Under the pieces are notes generated by a model, which was given only the letters and a program-made list of their open reading frames with translations, was not told where the DNA came from and searched no databases. Shown here one piece after another: positions 49,685 through 61,662 of a stretch of 64,000 bases of DNA; position 1 is the first letter of the stretch; every line of letters begins with the position of its first letter. The translations under genes and the position numbers were made by a program. The DNA is taken from positions 1,240,001-1,304,000 of the forward strand of contig OU452224.1 of NCBI GenBank assembly GCA_911728455.2, given 5' to 3'. Source of the DNA: Marthasterias glacialis (Eukaryota > Echinodermata > Asteroidea > Forcipulatida > Asteriidae).

Positions 49685-49837
49685 GGGGTCGATTTCACAA
49701 AGTACTATAGATTCATCTTAAGATATGAGTTGTCAGTACCACCATATGGTAATTTGTATTTTGACATCAAACTTTGCGAAGCAATTCAGATTAATTCGCA
49801 GTTAAGATCAATCTTAACTCTTTGTGAAATCGAGCCC
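49685..49837. mobile_element. MITE with GGGCTCGATTTCACAAAG-type ends, copy 1
   Basis: GGGGTCGATTTCACAAAG at left and CTTTGTGAAATCGAGCCC at right are terminal inverted repeats. The subterminal parts also pair (ATCTTAAGAT at left, AAGATCAATCTTAA at right). Length is about 153 bp. The same element is carried in the duplicate at 61,512-61,662. Confidence 0.78.
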
Positions 49838-50448
49838 AGGTGGGAATAGTTTTACTAGTGAATGGACCTTTTGGGCATTTATTTCCAACTCCTGCAACAC
49901 GTCTACAGTATGGTTTGCACTAAAACCATACACATTTTGATAGCACAATGTACTAAACTATGTTATTGTATCATTTTGTACATAGATCACTTAAGATCCA
50001 GATAGAAGTAAACATCGCCGGGTGTGATTTCTATTCAACTGATACAAAGTTCGCTAGTCTTCAGCAGAGTGTCACAGTAAGAGTTTATACCTTTAATATT
50101 ATCATTCCCTCAATTTAATTCCATTAGCAACAAACTGAAATCGTTCTGATCCTTGATAGGCCTACGTCTTATGCAATCTCTGTATATAAACAACCTCTGT
50201 ATTTATTGTAATTCATCGCAAAGCTTTATTTAAAAAGTGGAATAAAATAAACAAATGAAAAACATAATAAATTAAAAAAAAGAACAAATAATACAGTAAT
50301 TTTGTAGAAAACGTAAACTTATTTTATACACTGTTACCAGTTCTCATCCTTCAAAAAATTATTTACTTCATCGATATTTCAAAGTATATCAAAATATACT
50401 GCAAGTTACACTTTTTTCATACTGCAGGGAAATTCAACGGATCTGATC

Positions 50449-50799
50449 ATGCGGGAGTCGAGCATCATCGCCTTAATCATCGGTGTTGTACCTTTATTTT
50501 TTGCATCACATGACACACTGACACTGGGGTGCAGTGGTGCAAAAAAATCAACAAAGGAAACAGAGCAATTAGAAATGATTGTTTTGTTTTTGTCCGTGTT
50601 TGTTAACGGCCTTTTCGACCCTAGGTCATTGGCGTTAGGTGTTCCTTGTTTCTTTTTATCTTTATTAGCGACTTTTCATTCATCTCTTGCAGCTTGTCAC
50701 ACCATTACATGGACTTGCCGTGGTTGCTGCCAATTTATATGTCCATGTGTTTCGGTTGTACATATATTTTTTGAGATAGCCTGGGCATTTCCACAATAA
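50449..50799 (+). CDS. Unrecognised 116-residue cysteine-containing membrane protein, copy 1
   Basis: The open frame runs from ATG at 50,449 to TAA at 50,797, 20 bases after an acceptor-like CATACTGCAG (ending about 50,427), so a 5' untranslated exon upstream is likely. I recognise no family. The protein has hydrophobic stretches at about residues 4-20, 42-57, 61-82 and 97-114, and a charged segment, SGAKKSTKETEQLE, between the first two. Cysteines occur in CRGCC and CPC. This suggests a small multi-pass membrane protein, or a secreted precursor with a signal peptide. The frame is kept intact in the duplicate at 62,273-62,623 despite 22 nucleotide changes, including 13 amino-acid changes and no indel, which supports a real coding exon. 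It lies 2.8 kb downstream of the ISG12-like gene in both copies. Confidence 0.62.
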   Translation: MRESSIIALIIGVVPLFFASHDTLTLGCSGAKKSTKETEQLEMIVLFLSVFVNGLFDPRSLALGVPCFFLSLLATFHSSLAACHTITWTCRGCCQFICPCVSVVHIFFEIAWAFPQ

Positions 50800-50904
50800 A
50801 CCTCTATCATTGATGTTATCGATTGATTATGCTCCCTATTCTTCTGCTGCAAAACGATCTTTGAATGACCACTATAAAGGTCTCATAAAGTTATAACAAA
50901 TTTG

Positions 50905-50965
50905 ATCAGTGTCTTGATGACGACAAGAGCAAACTATAGTCGAAACGTTGAGATCAGACCAGTCA
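50905..50965. repeat. Short dispersed motif GACGACAAGAG...GTCGAAACGTTGAGA
   Basis: TTGATGACGACAAGAGCAAA, CTATAGTCGAAACGTTGAGA is a short box with GAC/GTC pairing. It resembles the GGTCGAAACGTGAG box near 45.3 kb. Similar GAAACG boxes are widespread in animal repeats. It is copied at about 62,730-62,785. Confidence 0.4.
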
Positions 50966-51614
50966 GCTATCTTAAGAGCTATAACACTTCTTCCTAGATT
51001 AATTCAAAAGAATGTTACAGTGTCTACCATGCAAAGCCTCAAAATCTATCACGATCAAAACAGAAAAATTACAAATATTTCCTATGAATGAGTGTGACGG
51101 GTTTTAATGGGAAGTTAATATTTACCAACATCGTAACATTACGGCTATGTCGTTGTGTACTCTTAACTTTTTACCATTTTAACTTTTTAACTGTTCTTAA
51201 TGTATTGCGCTATTTTACAAATGTACAGTGTGTTGAGATATTTATAGGCCTATAGTGCACTTAAAACAATAAATGATTAGATTAGATTTCTTCACCATAT
51301 AATCAAAATTACAAATGAGCAGGGAAGGGGGACGCGTAGGGGCAACACCCTCAAAAGAAAGTGAACTCTATTTGATTCAATAAACCAACCCTAAAATATA
51401 TATTATTACAATTTTATATTTAAATCGCTATTCTGATACCCCACTTGGTCATTTCCAATAAGAGGAAATGGTCAATCATTACTTTCCCCCTGTATTGTTT
51501 CTAAATGCTATAACGTATTGTACTTCTATTAACGTTTTGTATTCATTTATAATTTGATGTATACATTGGAAAGTAAATACTTAACTTTGTACAATGTTTC
51601 TCAGTTTTTATGGC

Positions 51615-51870
51615 CAGTAGAGGTTTAGTTGCCAGCCCGTACATTACAAGTTAGATATTGGAAAATATACCGGTTTAGAATTTAATAGTAGTATTTGTCC
51701 TCACTGCTTGGAAGATCTGGAAACCGAAGTATACTTTGTATGCTTTTGTCCAATTTATAATGTATTACGACAAATATGTATGATACCGTTGGTAAAAATA
51801 GCACGGAATTTACGCCTTATCCCATTAAGGACAAATATATTTTTCTTGTGAGTTCTAAGGATACAGTTAC
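51615..51870 (+). pseudogene. Possible LINE C-terminal zinc-knuckle remnant, copy 1
   Basis: A plus-strand frame at about 51,680-51,870 reads CPHCLEDLETEVYFVCFCPI, YNVLRQ. This resembles the CxxC...CPxYxxLR knuckle that ends many non-LTR retrotransposon reverse transcriptases. Histidine is replaced and stops flank it. The 133-codon minus-strand open frame over the same place looks like its shadow. A second copy is at 63,340-63,590. Confidence 0.45.
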
Positions 51871-52770
51871 TAGAACTTTGTTGCCTAGTATATAATCTCT
51901 GCTTATAAGTTACAGGAAAACCAATTATAATCTGATGTTTATGTTCTATAGCTAACCTAATCTTTCTTTGCCATGATGTAAACCTTTCATTGTTGTAACC
52001 CTTCCCCAGGGTATGGGGTACGTTCCGTTTTGGGAATAAATACATAACAGTGTGTAGTAGTCCATTTTCAGGTGAAGCGATAAAAGCCATCGCAGTGCAT
52101 AATTTTTTACACTGAAATACAATTACAGAGACATTGTGCCATCTAATTCTCTCCAACCAATGTCGATCTCGTATCCGCAGGGAAAACTTATATTACATTG
52201 TGCTGAAGATCGGACGAATTCTGAATGGATTTGGAATTTGTGCATGATTTATTAAATTTGTAATGGGTTTGTAACACAAAAATGGGGGGGGGGGGGAAAC
52301 ACGGGTAAAAAAAACCATTGCGATGTCACGAACTAATCAAAGATATCACATGTCTATAACAACCAATCAACCTATGGATCCGGCCGAGCCAACCAAACGT
52401 TAACGTAAACGTCTATATATATTTTCCCACTTTCCGTACTGGTGATGTTGCTGCACAGATCGGCGAAGAGAATGTTCACAAATTAAAACTCATTCGGATT
52501 AACAAGTGTAAGATTACACTTCATATAGGATGAAATTCTGGTAATTGTTCATAAACTTATACCGATTTCAAAATGAATTCCGACTGAATTGAAGTAAACT
52601 TTTGAAAAAAATTGAGTGATTTCTTTGTCAACGAAAAATATAAACGGCACATGTTCAGTTAGATGTTTCTGCAATAGTTGAATAAATCTAATAGTTTAAA
52701 GCATCATTTGGATTCTCCAAGAGAGGGAACGTTGAGACTACGTATCGTGTTCAGCATTTTTCGACCTGAG

Positions 52771-53020
52771 ATGAATAGTGCAGATGAGCTGATTGAGAAG
52801 CAGGAGGGAGGAGGTTGGTCAGCCGAGGGAGCCTTTGAGGACCAGGTCTGGTTGAGGGCCATCTATGGTGTCATAGCCGTACTTGGGATCACCGGTAACT
52901 TCTTAGTGATGTTTACTGTTGCAAGGGTACCATCGTTACAAAATTTGACCAACATGTTCATCGTGAGTTTGGCCGTCTGCGATTTCATCGTATCGATATT
53001 CCTCATACCGCTACATCTCG
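52771..53020 (+). CDS. Rhodopsin-like GPCR, copy 2, exon 1
   Basis: ATG at 52,771 gives MNSADELIEKQEGGGWSAEG; from GWSAEG onwards it parallels copy 1 and contains GITGNF (TM1) and LAVCDF (TM2). It ends at 53,020 before GTGAGT, at the same position and phase as the copy 1 exon. The first 14 or so residues differ completely from copy 1, so the extracellular tip is variable. The frame is open further upstream without an ATG. The gene is head-to-head with copy 1 across about 16.6 kb. Confidence 0.88.
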
Positions 53021-56020
53021 GTGAGTAAGCATATTTCTTGTAATGCCATAAACACAAGCTTTTACACAGGATTATGATTTCATCTTACAGCCATATAAGA
53101 AAAACAATTTCAGCCCTGACAATTTCCGTATACCAGATGCAGGAAACACACCACAAACAGTAACTACACCCTGCTGATTACAAAAATCAAGCCAGTGAGA
53201 AGATCTGGTTTCACAGTTTCTATATAACGTATGACAGGGTGATCACTTTAAATTTATTGCGTTACATCTGCAACCAACATCTTGTGTGTGGTCAAGCAAA
53301 AACAATTTTTAAGAAAACGCCTGACTACAGTTAGGTTTTTACAAGTCATAATTGTTTGAAGCAATTCTGGGATGCGATTTTCTTTCCCAAATCGACATCG
53401 CAAAAACAGGTTCTTTGGCCCTTTCTCCCTTGAAAAAATCCTCGGAAACCAGAATTATGAAGAAAAATAATAAAAACCAATAAAAATCAAGTTTAAAGAG
53501 GAAACATACTCAAAAGAAAAAATAAGGTGATAAAAAAACCGGACCATGATGGCTCGACCGACAAGGGTTTTCATGACTTTACATACATGTCCTGAAAATA
53601 TAATGGAAAACATTTGGGGGGAAATTCGCTTCCGGAATCATTGTAAAAAGAAAATGTATTTTTACAGAATTTTTGTTTTGTTTTTGCTTTTCGCATTTAC
53701 ATTTTATTTTTCTGTAAATAAACGTATTTCTGTAAATTTCTACTTTCACACATTTTTGTTGTTTTACCCAATTTGTAATTTTATATTATCTTTGATTTTG
53801 TTAATTGTATAAGAACATTACTTATGTTATTTCAAAAAAATAAAGAATTTTGTAATAATTATTTACAGACAAGCTGGTTTTGGTGAAATACAGACATCTG
53901 TAATTACAGAAAAAGTATTGGTAACTCAATTGACAGCTGTTTCTGTAAATTTACATAGATTTTTTTTTACAGTGCATGCACTTTTTGTAACAATACTAAT
54001 TTCCAACTGATAGTTTTCAATTCACACACCAAACAACCAATCTGTAAAAAATCATCACATTTGACGGGTGCGCGTTAAAGTGAAAACAGCTAAATACGGT
54101 TTGTCCATTTTTTATAAATTCAATTACTACAATGGAAATTATCGGTGATTTGGGGAACCTTCAAATGCTATCTTTTTGACATTATTGCAAATGGACTATA
54201 AATTCTATGGAGAAACCTGATTTATTTTCCCTTACCAATGCTTGACCTAGTCTTTACTGTTTAGAAAAAAGTAGTAGAACTACAACATGGCATGCATAGG
54301 TCAAATTCCATCATGTTTACTGTGTCTGTATTGAAACTTAAATGCACAACACTTACGAAATGAAAGTCGAAAGAAAGTCAACGGTATGTGAGTATGGCTA
54401 ACATTCACTTCTGAAGTACAAAAGGCTGCATACAGAAACAAGAAATTTACTCCAGAGGAGCCTACTCGCCATGACATTTTCATCATCCAAAAAGGACAGG
54501 AAAATAGCGAAGCAGGGACACAAAGATGGAGAAGAACCTATAGGTACAATGTGCTTTGAAAAGGAGTAGCTGAAATGAATAAGCACTAGATATTCCCTTC
54601 AGATAAAACATTTTGAAACCTGACATTACTTTAGAAAGTTTATTTGCCTGATGGTGTCAATGGAAAATAAATAAGAAGCGGCTCCTTCAAAGTTGCTTTC
54701 TGAACATTCTAAACGTCCAATCAAACAAACCAACAATATCATAATTTATTTGTCAAGTAAATAGTCGATAACATTGTGTATGCAAAGGATCACGGGGCAT
54801 TCTGGACCGCAATACGTCACACCAGGAAAAGTCCTCGCTTATCACAACAAACTGCATTGTTTACAAGTTTAGATACGGGTTTGACACCATTCATGCCTGG
54901 AAAGTGTTCATTCTTACAATCAAGAGTTAAAGTCCCACAAGATGATAGACATTTCAATCTTGGTTTATGTGATTAGATGAGAGTACCTTTGTGAAAAAAG
55001 TAATAAAGTAATAAATGAACGACACAGCCATCGCAGTGCATATTTTTTTTACAGCCATATAAGAAAAATAATTTCAGACAAGTCAAGCTGGATTTGGCAA
55101 AATACAGACATCTGTAATTACAGAAAAAGTATTGGCAACTCAATTGACAGCATTTTTTCTGTAAATTTACATAGAATTTTGTTTTACAGTGAATGCACTA
55201 TTTGTAACAAAATTAATTTCCTACCGCTAGATTTCAATTTACACACTATAAACAACCAACTTGTAAAAAAATCATCACATTTGACGGGTGCGCGTTAAAG
55301 TGAAACAGCTAAAAAAGGTTTGTCAATTTTTTATAAATTCAATTACTACAATGGAAAAAAGCAGTGATTTGGGGAACCTTCCAATGCTATCTTCTCGATT
55401 TGGACAGTATTGCAGATGGAATGTTAATTTTCTGGAGGAAACTGATTTATTTCCCCCGCTATTTACTAATACTTGACTAAGTCTTTTCTGTTTAGAAAAG
55501 CAGTTGAACTACAACGTGAATGCATAGGTCAAATTATATCTTGTTTACTGTGTGTGTACTGAAAAGCATAAAAGCACTTACAAACTAAAAAGTCGAAAGA
55601 GAGACAACGGTATGAGTATGGCTTACATTCACTTCTGAAGTACAAAAGGTTGCATATAGAAACAAGAAATTTACTCCAGAGGGGCCACCTCGCCACTGAT
55701 AACAATTTAATCACCAACAAAGGACAGACAAATAGCGAAGCAGGGACAAAAAGATGGAGAAGTAGAGGTACAATGTGCTTTGCAAAGGAGTAGATTAAAT
55801 GGAAAAGTCAGTTAATCACAACAAACTAGAATATTTACAAGGTTAGATACAGGTTTGACATCATTTATGCCTAGAATGCGTTCAACCTCATACAATCAAG
55901 AGTTAAAGTCTCACAAGATGATTCAAATTGCAATTTTGGTTCATGTAGCCATATTAGATGAGAGTCTTTTGTGAAAAAAAAGAAAAATAAATGAATAAAT
56001 AATATATCCTTTCCCTGCAG
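53021..56020 (+). repeat. GPCR copy 2 intron with an internal tandem duplication
   Basis: The 3.0-kb intron contains two direct, diverged copies of about 1 kb. Unit A (53,087-55,020) and unit B (55,051-56,000) share ACAGCCATATAAGAAAAA, ACAGACATCTGTAATTACAG, TTTGACGGTGCGC-type boxes and CATTCACTTCTGAAGTACAA. Unit A has about 750 extra bases (53,115-53,865), framed by CAG on both sides, that unit B lacks. Each unit contains a small box CATTTACGAAA/CTTACAAACTAAA-like stretch, but no convincing exon. Confidence 0.75.
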
Positions 56021-56832
56021 GTTTCGTCATTCCCGTACCGAAGGGCGTGGCTGGTGAGCTGGTGTGCCGCCTTCTTCTCTCCAAGTTCCCTCTGTGGGCA
56101 AGCTTTGTCTCCTCTGTGCTCTCATTGACTTGCGTCACCCTAGAGAGGTACTTCAGCATTGTATATCCTTTAAGATATGAAGCCGTTTTCACTGCCAAAA
56201 AGGCCATCATCATGATCATTTGCATATGGGTCGCAGGGACGGTAACGAACAGTTATTTTCTGTATATATTTAACAATGATGGCAAGGGCCGTTGCTTCAT
56301 TAGGTGGCCGAGTCAAGCTTGGCAGAAGTTTGTTGGCGTATCCATCTTTAACGTCATTTACATCATCCCGTTGACGCTACAGGGTCTCTCCTATTGGCAG
56401 ATCATGAGTGCTTTACATAAAAGTGCCATGGCTATGCGCCAATCACTAAGTGATGGCAGAGAGAACCAGCTATCCAGAGATCTTCTTCGTGCCCGCAAGA
56501 AAGTCGTCAAGATGCTACTCATCGTCGTTGTGACCTTTGCGATTTGTTGGGCGCCAAATCAGTTCATGTTCTTCGCCTACATGTGTGGTTGGAACCTTGA
56601 CTTCTCTGCTTGGTACTACCACGCTAGTGTGCTGATAGCATTTTGTAATTCCTGCGTGAACCCGTTCATTTATGGGTTTCAAAGTAAGCAGTATCGTCAA
56701 GCTCTGAAACAGGCTCTTGGTATTGCTGCCTGTTGTCATAACACGGTAGGCAACACTGCAGCCACAAGCGCTTATTTTGGTAGTGGCACGGCACCTAACA
56801 CAATTTCGACAAACCCAAATGTCGCTTCATAA
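56021..56832 (+). CDS. Rhodopsin-like GPCR, copy 2, exon 2
   Basis: The acceptor CCCTGCAG ends at 56,020; joining to exon 1 gives a 353-residue class A receptor ending at TAA 56,830-56,832. Hallmarks: ELVCRL (TM3 cysteine), ERYFSIVYPLRY, FAICWAPNQ (TM6), NSCVNPFIYGF (TM7). The tail has CC pairs (AACCHNTVG) that could be palmitoylated. Nucleotides 56,021-56,229 and about 56,352-56,690 are about 99% identical to copy 1, but 56,230-56,351 differs at roughly a third of positions (WVAGTVTNSYFLY, NNDGKGRCFIRWPSQAWQ). Loop 2 of peptide receptors contributes to ligand binding, so the copies may differ in ligand preference. Confidence 0.9.
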
Positions 56833-59163
56833 GACACCAAAACAACATAAACTTGGACAGTGTTGTCATTTATGATACAATGTCACAATGAACAAAATAA
56901 GCCACGACAGCATAGAATGTATAAAAAGAAATCGAAGTGCAAACATCAATCGCCTCTCAGAAGGTAAACAATATGTGTGTAACGCAATGATCTAGTTACT
57001 TCTATGCACACAGTAACTGACCTCACGACCACGTAATTAAACTTAAGTTCTCGTACGTATGCACAATTTTCAAGATTTACACAAAATGATAACCACAATA
57101 GTAATCGTAATGTGCTAAAGTTAGCCAGGTACCATACCCACTGCACTTGTAAGCATTTACTCTTAGGTGCACAAGATGGTATATGTCGCTATAGAGAGCA
57201 AGACCTACTCCACGAGCGCCTTTACCATTGGTTGAGACGATCAATAAATACTTCTTTAAGGTTCCTAAGTTTATTCTTTAACACAAACACTTTAAAATAT
57301 TTACTTTCGAAACACAATTTAGCTGTTAACACGTACGTAATGTTTTTATATCGTGGCTGAGGAGACAGCTTGATATTCGTAAGTTTATAGTTTATAGCAG
57401 CAAAATCGCAGAACGTTTGTTGAGAATTCTGATCATCAATGCCTTCGGTTTTCATTAGTTCAGAGTTGTGGTCGAATCACTTTACAACTGTGTAAATCCT
57501 TTGTAAATCATTTATTGTACAAGATTAGTTAATCAATCAGGTGATTTAGATAATGTAATATGTTGCTTGCTATAGCCAAATTTGGTATTAGATATGACCG
57601 TAACAAAATAATACAAGTCCAAATTACAGTTTGTGCCCAAATCCGAACCCAAGTCTATTGACGCTGTGACTTGAGTCGGAGTCAACATTTGTAACTCAAG
57701 TCGGACTGAGTCCGAGTCATGGACACCAGAAAGTCATACAACACTGTCATTATTTCAGATCACAAGTACGCAGGGCAGTATACAGACATTATTTTATCTG
57801 CTATTTATATACAATTTCTTTGTAAGAAAGAGCCTGTTCATGTTGAAGTATTATGATAGGCTATCTGTAAGTGTATTAAAACATACCTATTCATACACAT
57901 GCACTTTCTTAGATTTTAAATCATCTTCGCAAAAACAGAATGCTTAACCCAAGGTTCTCTATGGTCTATTTTAGTCAAGATCGTTGCTCACACGTTTCTC
58001 GATGGGTAACTTATTTTGTTTTTCCGGTTGGTTTAGGGTTGGGGTGGGGCGAACGACAGGTATGCGTGGTTTGCTTTGTGATGAGTTAATAACTATACGT
58101 TTTTCAATGGGTAACTTATTTTGTTTTTAGTTAATAACTACACCGGTTTATAAACGTGTACATGTTTTAAGCACAATTCAATATTATATCTTGCAAAGAT
58201 TTACTCACCTATATCCGCAGTGGTCGAAGATGCATCACCTGTGTTTCCGCTGAGAATATGAAACAAAGATAGTACAGAATGTTAATGAATCAATTAGAGT
58301 AATTGTAATACAGTATGCATACCACGAACTCAATAAAGAAGAAGAATGCACAACTCCTTTTTGTATTACTATGATCATTTTGCTCATTTTATGTTATTTA
58401 TCGAACAGTTGAAGAAAAACTGGATTATTGAATTCAATTTTCAATCTTCAGATCGGCCGCATGGGGCAATGCTAAATGCTTTGTCAGAAGACTGTGAACA
58501 GACATCCTGAAGGTCGCACGCGTCTTGACAGGGAATTCGTTTAGCCGTAATCACATATGCTATAATACATGAAAACAAAGGTAAAGAGAAAAGCTAATTC
58601 TGTTCAAAGATAAGAAAGGCCGACAGTGCATCGACGAGTATCTTAAACCTTATGATTTTCCCTGGGGCAGTTGTACGCTTCGCAACGCTTACACACTTTC
58701 CTAATTTTCCCCAGTGTTTGTGGTTTTATTTGTTTGTGGTTATTTTTAAAGGAATTAAAGAAAAGTAAAGACTACTAATTCACACTACACTCCTGCTGAA
58801 AAGATAACAAAGAAAGGTTCAAAATGCACCAGTTGAGAGTATTTTCATCTACAACAACTTTTCGGTGCCCTTAAGCGGGAGCCCCGGACCCCACAATTTT
58901 TCATTGCTTCACTCGCACGCTACTTGTGTTTTGATTGACGTTTTTCCTTTTCATAAAAAGGTGCCAAAATTAGAAGAAAATTACAAACCTCTCAAATTAA
59001 TTTTGTTAAAAAAAAACGCAGAAAGCTCAGAATGCAAAAGAGGGTATTGTTATACCTTCCTGACGAGAGAATGTGAACGAAAGAACAAAGGGGATGAGTG
59101 GCGTCCTGGGTTAGGCAATATTACGTTTAATTTAGTAATACACTGGTAGTCCACGATTTCATT
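56833..59163. other. Intergenic stretch
   Basis: No gene was found. There is a degenerate GAGTC/GACTC-rich stretch at 57,640-57,725 (GACTTGAGTCGGAGTC, AACTCAAGTCGGACTG). A short direct repeat, CGATGGGTAACTTATTTTGT (58,000) and CAATGGGTAACTTATTTTGT (58,107), is also present. Confidence 0.45.
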
Positions 59164-59263
59164 GGTGTGTTTCACTTCCAAGCCTATAATCTTGCTGGTA
59201 ACCTTGGTGATACGATCAATCGTTTTCTGATTTTAACGGTTAGATTGAAGCTTTGGGCTTCTC

Positions 59264-59472
59264 TTGCATTGGGGTTTACAAAAGCAGGTATTGCCGGCGG
59301 CACGGCTGCAGCTGCCATGATGTCAGCATCAGCTGTGTCTAGTGGCGGCGGAGTTGCAGCAGGAGGGATTATTGCAACCCTCCAGTCCGTTGCTGCAGCA
59401 GGGATTGGTGCAACTGGTTATGCTGTTTCAGCAGGTATCGGAGTTGTCACTGGTTATCTGTTTGGTAAATAG
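59264..59472 (+). pseudogene. ISG12/IFI27-like gene, copy 2, truncated at its 5' end
   Basis: From [11 protein letters not shown] to the stop TAG at 59,470 the coding sequence matches copy 1 with one residue change (QSVGAAG to QSVAAAG). The first 25 codons of copy 1, including its ATG and N-terminal hydrophobic segment, are absent because the duplication begins at 59,264. The frame is open upstream to about 59,167 in unrelated sequence but without an ATG. Either it is dead, or it is spliced to a new 5' exon that supplies a start. Confidence 0.72.
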
Positions 59473-61511
59473 TGATCCTAAGCTTTGTACATCATCATCT
59501 CAGTGGATCCATTGCAACGTGTGACTTCTAACACTTGACACATCAACTGGTTTGATCTCCCGAAAAAATGGCTACGTCTTAAACACTCAACTTGAACTTG
59601 TACCAAGACCACAACAATCATGAACCACACTACCTGGACCTGACTATCAACAATAAGAACCCTCAATGTGGAAGTTTAGCTATATTCAAAATCACACTAC
59701 GTATCTTTTCCAATAACTTTGAATGGACACGACCACTTTATTAGTGGTGGTTAAAATATCCATATTAATATCAATCACTTTCAAGTGCTTATTGTTCCAA
59801 CAGTAATGTTTCATGAACAAATTACGTCGGTAAATGAATTGGTGGGATCATATTATACTTCAGTGAGAGAATGAAGAAAATAAAATAAATACGGCACTCT
59901 TTTTTTAAATTACAAATTCTTCATCCACCAATAATACCGAGTTATCAAATCATCGGCAGTAGAAAAATACCCACACATTTAGGCAAATTACATGAGAAGT
60001 ACTTATAATTGTTTCGGGTTTATTCGTTCCCACGGTATCAATTCAGTTTGCGAACAAACCCTGTATTTTGATTGCAAGTGGAGCTTAACAGTTTCAATTT
60101 CTTCCGCTAGCAGTAATTCGACTTATCATTAATTGTTCATTGATATGAACTTTACAATGACCTAATCTTAATAATATTGCCGTGTTATGATTTAATGATC
60201 TGTTACAATGATCTAACTTCAAAAATACAAAAAATAACATGACTGTGTACAATAATGTCAGAGAAATAAAACTGTCATCAAATAAATTGGTTTATTTTTT
60301 CTATTGTCCGCTTCTTATAATTACTACAAACAGGGCAAAAAACAGTTGGGTGTGGGACATGTTCGTTAAACTTTACCCTCTCCCAAGCCAGACCAGTACA
60401 TTGTTATACGTTTCATGTCACACAATCGTCGTCTGTTGCGAACTCGTTATATTAGGTAAACATGGCGCGTCTGATCTGTTGTCTCCAGCCAGTTCTGTTG
60501 TTAGCCTCTTATTTTCAGTTCTAACATTGAGGAAGGAAATACATCCTCCATGGTTATAACAGCTTCAGGACTGAGCTGGACTGGTGACAAATTGATACAG
60601 ACGTTCACTACACTGTTAAAAAAAACTGCAGATACAATCGGTTCAAAACAGATTTGAACTAATAAAAACAGAACGAGTTAAAAAAAAAAAAAAAAAAAAA
60701 CTCTGAGAGGTCGTCACTCCCTCAACCGAATAATCACACAATGCATGTCACACAATGCATGTCACACAATGCATGACCTAAATCCTGAACTTTGACATCA
60801 CCGTTGCAAAACCTTTCTACAATGAGAATGCTCAACAGACTTGGTTGAGTTTATGACAATTTTGTGTATTTCTCATCGAACAATTTCCCAGCCTGGTCGC
60901 TCATCAGTGAATTGACATTGTGACGAATGTGGCACTTCCACTCCGCCTTGTGATATAATTTGACCGTTTATTGAGAATTTATACCTTCTGAAGTGTACCA
61001 ACTTGGTAAGAATTTTCATTCTGTAGAGAACACTTTGACCAAAGCAATCACAATGGCCGTCCAAAAAGACAAAATTTCAGCAAAATGTAATACTCGAATG
61101 CCATCAAAATTCAAAACAGCAACAATTCTCAATTCGTTTTCCTGACTTAATATCAATAGGTTGCTGCCTATATTTTGAACAAATTGATTAACAATTTTGC
61201 TTTTTACTTTGATACCTTTGTGAAATCTTGTAATCATGAATTTGCCTTGAACTCAAATCATTCAGATTAGGGTAAATCTTAACATGTTTGTGTTCGTTCA
61301 AAACCATTGCAGTGGCATTGCACATTAATTTCGGGTATTCCCCTTCGCTTGCGTGCATTATTTGTGTAAGCACCTATAGCTATAGCAGTCGCTGTTATTG
61401 TGTACCTCAAAATAATAGCAATTATGGGTGCATTCGATGTGTGCACTCGATGAGCTTTTCCCCCTTCTTAATCATCTTAAACAACACAGATAATTTGACA
61501 CTGTCTCTTCA

Positions 61512-61662
61512 GGGGTCGATTTCACAAAGTACTATAGATTCATCTTAAGATATGAGTTGTCAGTACCACCATGGTAATTTGTATTTTGACATCAAACTTT
61601 GCGAAGCAATTCAGATTAATTCGCAGTTAAGATCAATCTTAACTCTTTGTGAAATCGAGCCC
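61512..61662. mobile_element. MITE with GGGCTCGATTTCACAAAG-type ends, copy 2
   Basis: This is the same element as at 49,685-49,837, carried along in the segmental duplication; it differs by a 2-bp deletion in its middle (CCATGG for CCATATGG). Confidence 0.76.

Larger units (their letters stand above)
47441..52279 (+). repeat. Segmental duplication, copy 1
   Basis: This block is repeated in direct orientation at 59,264-64,000. Outside one exon the copies differ by only about 15 changes per 3 kb. Copy 1 has about 97 bp near 51,490-51,590 that copy 2 lacks. It contains the ISG12-like exon, the 116-residue gene, a MITE and a LINE 3' remnant. Confidence 0.93.

Noticed and set aside
50905-50965. 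Hammerhead ribozyme
   Set aside because: The order TTGATGA ... GTCGAAAC resembles the hammerhead core, but the essential C of CTGATGA is T, an extra base lies before stem II, and no convincing stem III or cleavage site was found.
51755-52156. 133-codon minus-strand frame (and its copy at 63,473-63,808)
   Set aside because: The plus strand of the same stretch shows a CPHC...CPIYNVLRQ LINE-type motif. The minus frame has no recognisable composition or splice context and is conserved only because the segment is recently duplicated.
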